Positions 13,338-16,578 of a DNA stretch of 16,578 nucleotides are shown in pieces. This DNA is from CAZQLE01 sp964593905 (GTDB lineage: Bacteria > Chloroflexota > Anaerolineae > Anaerolineales > Anaerolineaceae). The notes beneath the pieces were generated by a model. The model was given only the letters and a program-made list of their open reading frames with translations. It was not told the DNA's origin and searched no databases. Position numbers and translations under genes: made by a program. The stretch is taken from assembly GCA_964593905.1 (NCBI GenBank), contig CAZQLE010000071.1, forward strand, positions 1 to 16,578. The letters are read 5' to 3'. How positions within the stretch are numbered: position 1 is the first letter of the stretch; every line of letters starts with the position of its first letter.

Positions 13338-14260
13338 AGCCGATTTTTCAGGGGCCGAAACCCTTCACCCAGAGCCTCATTCACCTGACCGATCACCATA
13401 AACGCGTGCGGGTCCACTTCTTCCACCAGTTCTTTCAATTGGTTCACCTCAGAGCGTGTCACCACACAGTAGAGCACCGGGCGTTCGTTTCCGGTATAGG
13501 CGCCGGTGCCCGAGAGCACCGTCACGCCGCGCTCCAACACCGACAAAATCCGCTTTGACACTTCATCGGGCTGGCAGGTGATGATCATCGTGGCGCGGAA
13601 GATGCCCGACCCTTCGGAAGAAAGCTCGGCAGCCACCCCGCTGATGTAGATGACCACAATCGCATACAGCGCCAGTTCCCAGCCAAAGGTGAACACCCCC
13701 AGCAGCACCGAAATGGTATCGGTCGCCAGATAGGCCTGGGTAATCGACAACCCCAGGCGCACATTCAAGATGCGGCCCACAATATCTGAACCGCCGCTGG
13801 TGCCGCGCCCGCGGTAGACCAGGCCCAGGCCAATGCCCAGCACAATCCCGCCGTACAGCGAATTGAGCACCGGGTCGTGCGTAATGCCGCCGGCCGGGAT
13901 AAACAGGGTGAGAAAATCGGTGAAGAAAGAAAAAGAGATGATCGAGATCGCAGTCCGCAGCGCAAAGCGCGAACCGCCCAGATAACGCCAGCCCAGAACA
14001 AACAGGGGAATATTGCCAATGAAAACCATCAAACCGATCGGCCAATAGGTGAAATGGTTGATGATCTGCGCCAGGCCGCTGATACCGCCCGAGATCAAAT
14101 CGGCCGGAACCAGAAAAAGGCGCATGGCAAAGGCCTGAATCAACGTTCCGGCCAATACAAAAGCATAGTCGCGTGCCGTGGCCCAGGAAAAATCAGGGTG
14201 TTTGCCCAGGTTTTTTAACCATTGCGAAAAAGTTTCGGTTTGCAAAGAAAGGCCGTTCAT
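13334..14260 (-). CDS. YitT family membrane protein (DUF161/DUF2179)
   Basis: A 308-residue protein. A short cytoplasmic N-terminus leads into five or six membrane segments starting near residue 33, with AGTLIQAFAMRLFLVPADLISGGISGLAQII and, later, GLVYRGRGTSGGSDIVGRIL, both hallmarks of YitT proteins. From about residue 215 a soluble DUF2179 domain follows, with ITCQPDEVSKRILSVLERGVTVLSGTGAY and HAFMVIGQVNEALGEGF. The biochemical role is not established. ATG 14260 has GGAGGT seven bases upstream, but that site is part of a hairpin (see 14267-14295). The stop codon overlaps the stop of the converging S66 peptidase gene by 4 bp. Confidence 0.92.
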   Translation of the reverse strand: MNGLSLQTETFSQWLKNLGKHPDFSWATARDYAFVLAGTLIQAFAMRLFLVPADLISGGISGLAQIINHFTYWPIGLMVFIGNIPLFVLGWRYLGGSRFALRTAISIISFSFFTDFLTLFIPAGGITHDPVLNSLYGGIVLGIGLGLVYRGRGTSGGSDIVGRILNVRLGLSITQAYLATDTISVLLGVFTFGWELALYAIVVIYISGVAAELSSEGSGIFRATMIITCQPDEVSKRILSVLERGVTVLSGTGAYTGNERPVLYCVVTRSEVNQLKELVEEVDPHAFMVIGQVNEALGEGFRPLKNRL

Positions 14261-14266
14261 AAAAAT

Positions 14267-14295
14267 ACCTCCGCCCGGAACAACCGGGCCGAGGT
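14267..14295 (-). promoter_or_regulatory. Leader hairpin that pairs with the YitT Shine-Dalgarno site
   Basis: On the minus strand ACCTCGGCCCGG and CCGGGCGGAGGT form a 12-bp stem with a single G-G mismatch and a TTGTT loop. The 3' arm contains the whole GGAGGT ribosome-binding site, and ATTTTT plus the ATG follow immediately. Read-through RNA would have its ribosome-binding site buried, and the stem plus U-run also resembles an intrinsic terminator. RNA started from the TATAAT at 14296-14301 would begin near 14289 and lack the ACCTC arm. Confidence 0.6.
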
Positions 14296-14301
14296 ATTAT
14301 A
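14296..14301 (-). promoter_or_regulatory. Perfect -10 box for the YitT gene
   Basis: TATAAT on the minus strand lies directly next to the outer arm of the leader hairpin. Transcription would begin near 14289, leaving about 28 untranslated bases. I find no good -35 element 16-18 bases upstream and no TGn extension, so the call rests on the hexamer and its position. Confidence 0.45.
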
Positions 14302-14307
14302 CCGCTG

Positions 14308-14354
14308 AAAAATTGCCTTTTTATCTGTCGGTGATCCCCTCACAGCCAAAAAGG
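14308..14354 (-). terminator. Possible intrinsic terminator of the zinc-ribbon protein gene
   Basis: Seven bases after the stop at 14361, the minus strand has CCTTTTT-GG-CTGT paired with ACAG-AT-AAAAAGG (arms 14354-14342 and 14328-14316, 13-base loop, one 2x2 internal loop). CAATTTTT follows, giving a five-T run at 14312-14308. The stem is AT-rich and interrupted, so it may be weak. Confidence 0.4.
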
Positions 14355-14360
14355 TTACCT

Positions 14361-15260
14361 TTATCCCTGCTGCTCCTGGCGCAGCCGGGTGCCGCAGCCG
14401 CGGCAGTACAGGTCGCTGCCAACCGAACGCCGCCCGCAGTTGTGACAGTAGACCTCTGCAGCATCATTAGCTGTCTTACCGTGCCGGCGGCGCGGCTCAT
14501 CGGCGCGGTGTCTGCCCGAGCGAATAAACCAGAACCCCCCGCCCAGAATCAACACCACCCCCAGCACGCCCAACAGCCAGGGGAAGACCTCGGCAAAGGC
14601 CGTCTGCGGTCCCGGCGCCACCACCGGCTCACCGGGGGTTACGCTGCCGCCCGCACTGACGCTGAGGATGTTATCCGGCTTTTCGTATGCAAAGCTGACC
14701 ACAAACAGTTCGCCGTCTTTAACGGCCCCAATCGAATAGGTGTAATATGTCAGCCCATCTGCGCCCGATTTTCCCACCCCCATATCGGGTTTGGTTACCC
14801 AGTCCAGCGCATTTACCGGTTGCTGCACCAGCACGGTCACATTGCCCACCGCAAAATCTCCCGGCCAGCGATATTCAAAACTGCGCCGGTCCTGTTCACG
14901 CTGCAAACGCGGGTCATAATACTCCACCTGAAATTCAGGCGAAGGGGTGGTGAACTCCAAATTAATCCAATCACCCTGGATGATGCTTTCATAATCCATG
15001 TTCAACAGCGAGCCGCTTTCCTTCCAGGCCACGTTATAGGGCTCTCCGGCCGCGCGCGGAATGCGCAGCGAGACCCTGGCCGGCAGCGGTGTATCAGCGG
15101 CCAGACGCACCCGGTAGATGACCAGCACATCTGCGCGGTCATATTCGGGCCACAGATCCACTTCCAGTTCGGCGGCTGAAAGCGGCGCCTGCGCCGCGGC
15201 CGGCATGGGAACCAGTGTTAAAGCCAGCAAACAAAATAAAGAGACCCAGAAACGCCGCAT
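14361..15260 (-). CDS. Secreted/membrane protein with cytoplasmic zinc-ribbon tail, function unknown
   Basis: A 299-residue protein. Residues 1-24 (MRRFWVSLFCLLALTLVPMPAAAQA) look like a signal peptide, with a likely cleavage after an Ala-x-Ala site. Residues 25-220 form an extracytoplasmic, beta-rich, Tyr/Trp-containing domain (for example VDLWPEYDRADVLVIYRVRL) that I cannot assign to a family. A membrane segment spans about 226-246, then a basic stretch (RRRH), then a C-terminal zinc ribbon with CxxC pairs at Cys272/275 and Cys286/289. Topology would place the ribbon in the cytoplasm. ATG 15260 has GAGG seven bases upstream and gives a good signal peptide; a longer start at 15287 adds nine hydrophilic residues. 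It could be a membrane-anchored sensor or adhesin-like protein, but nothing in the sequence settles this. Confidence 0.8.
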   Translation of the reverse strand: MRRFWVSLFCLLALTLVPMPAAAQAPLSAAELEVDLWPEYDRADVLVIYRVRLAADTPLPARVSLRIPRAAGEPYNVAWKESGSLLNMDYESIIQGDWINLEFTTPSPEFQVEYYDPRLQREQDRRSFEYRWPGDFAVGNVTVLVQQPVNALDWVTKPDMGVGKSGADGLTYYTYSIGAVKDGELFVVSFAYEKPDNILSVSAGGSVTPGEPVVAPGPQTAFAEVFPWLLGVLGVVLILGGGFWFIRSGRHRADEPRRRHGKTANDAAEVYCHNCGRRSVGSDLYCRGCGTRLRQEQQG

Positions 15261-15299
15261 TACGCCACCTCGCTCACCAGAGTGCAAAATTTTTGAATT

Positions 15300-15308
15300 A
15301 TCTTACCA
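15300..15308 (-). promoter_or_regulatory. Possible extended -10 promoter of the zinc-ribbon protein gene
   Basis: The minus strand reads TGG-TAAGAT (15308-15300), a TGn extended -10 with a 4/6 hexamer, about 40 bases before ATG 15260. No clear -35 is visible. The rest of the 96-base gap (15261-15356) is AT-rich and shows no strong hairpin or gene. Confidence 0.3.
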
Positions 15309-15356
15309 TAATTGGTTGAAATCGTTGTTTGAGAATTGCAGCAAGGCTGAGCGTGT

Positions 15357-16487
15357 TTAACCCGCAGACAACACCGACAGGTACAGATCTTGATAACGCT
15401 GCACCACCGCCGGAAGATCAAATTCTGTCAATACCCGTTCGCGCGCCGCCGCACCCAACGCCCGGCGCGCTGCGGGTGAAAGACGCAGCAGCTTTAAACA
15501 GGCCGCCGCCAGCGCCGTCCCATCGCCAACCGGAACGACAAAGCCGGTATCGGCCACAATTTCAGCCGAGTCACCCGCCGCCGTGGTTACACAGGGTGTC
15601 GCGCAGGACATGGCTTCAATCAGAACGGTCGGAAAAGCCTCACTGTTGGAAGAAGAGACATACCCGTCCAACGCGGCCATCCAAAGCGGCATGTTGTCGC
15701 GCTCACCCAGAAGGTGTACACTGCCTTCCAGACCCAGTTCGCGCACCCATTTGTTCAGATCAGGGTTTGCCTCTTCCATATCACGCCCCAACAACACCAG
15801 GTGCACATCCGGCATTTGCTGATGCAGCAATTGCAACGCTTCCAACAGTCCGCGCTGGTTCTTAATCGGGTGAAAGCGGGCTGCCATGCCCAACAAAGGC
15901 ACTTCAACCCCAATCCCCAACTGCGCGGCCACTGTTGCACGCGCCAGCGCATCCGGTTTAAACGCAGAAGTATCCACCCCGTTGGAGATATAAACCATCT
16001 TCCGGCTGTCATAACCGATCTGAACATGACTTTGCGCAGCCGAGCGCGAACACACCACCACCCGCACCGGCAGCCGGTGCGATAGCAGCGCATTGATGCG
16101 CATCACGGCGCGGGTGGTCCATTTTGTGTCGGGTGAGTTCACGTCGCTGTGGCGAATATTCCACAACACCAGAACGCGGTTCATCACAGCCGCCAGACCG
16201 CCAATCAGGTCGGCATGATACAGCCAGGTCTGCACCAGATCAGGCTGCCAGCGTTTTATCTCGTTTTGCAGGGCCCGCCATCCGGGTATTGATTTTAACT
16301 GAAGCGCCAATACCGGCACACCCAACTGCTCAATCCGCTGTTCCATTTCACCCATGCCCGTCAGAGAGATCACCCTGAAATCAAAAAGGGTCCGATCTGC
16401 GGTTGAAATGAGCTTATACAGCATCATCTCGGCCCCACCGACATTTAGACCGCTGATCACATGCAAAACGCGAACCGGCGCGTTCAT
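15357..16487 (-). CDS. GT4-family glycosyltransferase
   Basis: A 376-residue GT-B glycosyltransferase. The N-terminal domain has VLHVISGLNVGGAEMMLYKL (8-27), the glycine-rich acceptor-side loop typical of GT4 enzymes for exopolysaccharide and lipopolysaccharide. The C-terminal donor domain has ISNGVDTSAFKP (167-178) and the E-x7-E motif in NSEAFPTVLIEAMSCATP (Glu283, Glu291), and ends in RVLTEFDLPAVVQRYQDLY. The donor and acceptor are unknown. ATG 16487 overlaps the stop of the preceding gene (ATGA), which encodes another probable glycosyltransferase, so a polysaccharide gene cluster probably continues beyond the right edge. It lies 96 bases upstream of the zinc-ribbon protein gene. Confidence 0.92.
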   Translation of the reverse strand: MNAPVRVLHVISGLNVGGAEMMLYKLISTADRTLFDFRVISLTGMGEMEQRIEQLGVPVLALQLKSIPGWRALQNEIKRWQPDLVQTWLYHADLIGGLAAVMNRVLVLWNIRHSDVNSPDTKWTTRAVMRINALLSHRLPVRVVVCSRSAAQSHVQIGYDSRKMVYISNGVDTSAFKPDALARATVAAQLGIGVEVPLLGMAARFHPIKNQRGLLEALQLLHQQMPDVHLVLLGRDMEEANPDLNKWVRELGLEGSVHLLGERDNMPLWMAALDGYVSSSNSEAFPTVLIEAMSCATPCVTTAAGDSAEIVADTGFVVPVGDGTALAAACLKLLRLSPAARRALGAAARERVLTEFDLPAVVQRYQDLYLSVLSAG

Positions 16488-16578
16488 GCTTCCTCACCAG
16501 CGCAAATGCCGGGGAACAGCAGCCGCTCATACTGCCGGGCTGCGTTCTGGATGGAAAATTCAGCCGCACGCGCGCGAG
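16484..16578 (-). CDS. C-terminal end of a probable glycosyltransferase (cut by the right edge)
   Basis: An open frame enters from the right edge and ends at TGA 16484, giving 30 residues in the window: RARAAEFSIQNAARQYERLL, then FPGICAGEEA. The pattern R-x-x-x-x-EFSI....A.QYE.L is the usual C-terminal helix of GT4 glycosyltransferases (the neighbouring gene ends in the same way with EFDLPAVVQRYQDLY). The stop overlaps the ATG of the next gene as ATGA, a sign of translational coupling. The short length limits certainty about the family. Confidence 0.6.
   Translation of the reverse strand, partial: RARAAEFSIQNAARQYERLLFPGICAGEEA

Noticed and set aside
14346..14362. Short palindrome AAAGGTTACCTTT near the end of the zinc-ribbon gene
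   Set aside because: The centre is a single base, too tight for an RNA hairpin, and the length is common by chance.
14178..15179. 333-residue plus-strand frame over the zinc-ribbon gene
   Set aside because: The minus-strand frame has a signal peptide, a membrane helix and paired CxxC motifs; the plus-strand translation has none and overlaps the start of the YitT gene.

Overview
This 16.6 kb window comes from a GC-rich bacterial chromosome. It carries ordinary housekeeping and accessory genes; I see no phage, transposon, plasmid, CRISPR array, rRNA or tRNA. A DUF951 zinc-ribbon protein, a four-cysteine family-4 uracil-DNA glycosylase, a YitT transporter-like protein and a membrane protein with a cytoplasmic zinc-ribbon tail sit together, with no Gram-negative outer-membrane genes. 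This combination suggests Chloroflexota, probably Anaerolineae. That placement is inference, not proof.

Left block (1-5.8 kb, all minus strand). Read in the direction of transcription, it starts with a small DUF951 gene (5799-5581) and a perfect 20-bp hairpin. Next comes tsaE-tsaB-rimI (5421-3753), two of the enzymes for the t6A modification of tRNA plus the usual acetyltransferase; tsaD is not in the window. A family-4 uracil-DNA glycosylase follows (3675-2989), ending in a sliding-clamp-binding pentapeptide. After a long inverted repeat comes a surface-glycan set: a GT4 glycosyltransferase, a WecA/WbpL-like polyprenyl-phosphate sugar-1-phosphate transferase, and a multi-pass membrane protein cut by the left edge.

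Middle block (5.8-13.3 kb, plus strand). A back-to-back promoter pair at about 5806-5827 separates the two directions. The plus strand carries a site-2-type M50 peptidase, a TyrA-like Rossmann dehydrogenase with a degenerate active-site motif, a GIY-YIG protein and galactokinase. After a hairpin and a gap of about 160 bp come ogt, an EamA transporter, era, a YhhN membrane protein and an S66 peptidase of MccF type. Short gaps and overlaps suggest two operons.

Right block (13.3-16.6 kb, minus strand). A YitT-family membrane protein converges on the S66 peptidase gene and shares 4 bp with it. Upstream are a secreted/membrane protein with a zinc-ribbon tail, a GT4 glycosyltransferase, and the last 30 codons of another probable glycosyltransferase cut by the right edge.

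The most interesting signals are regulatory. Two genes (tsaE and the DUF951 gene) have a perfect TATAAT exactly six bases before the start codon and look leaderless. The YitT gene has an RBS-sequestering hairpin whose upstream arm would be left out of transcripts from its own promoter. I do not see a clearly new multi-gene system.
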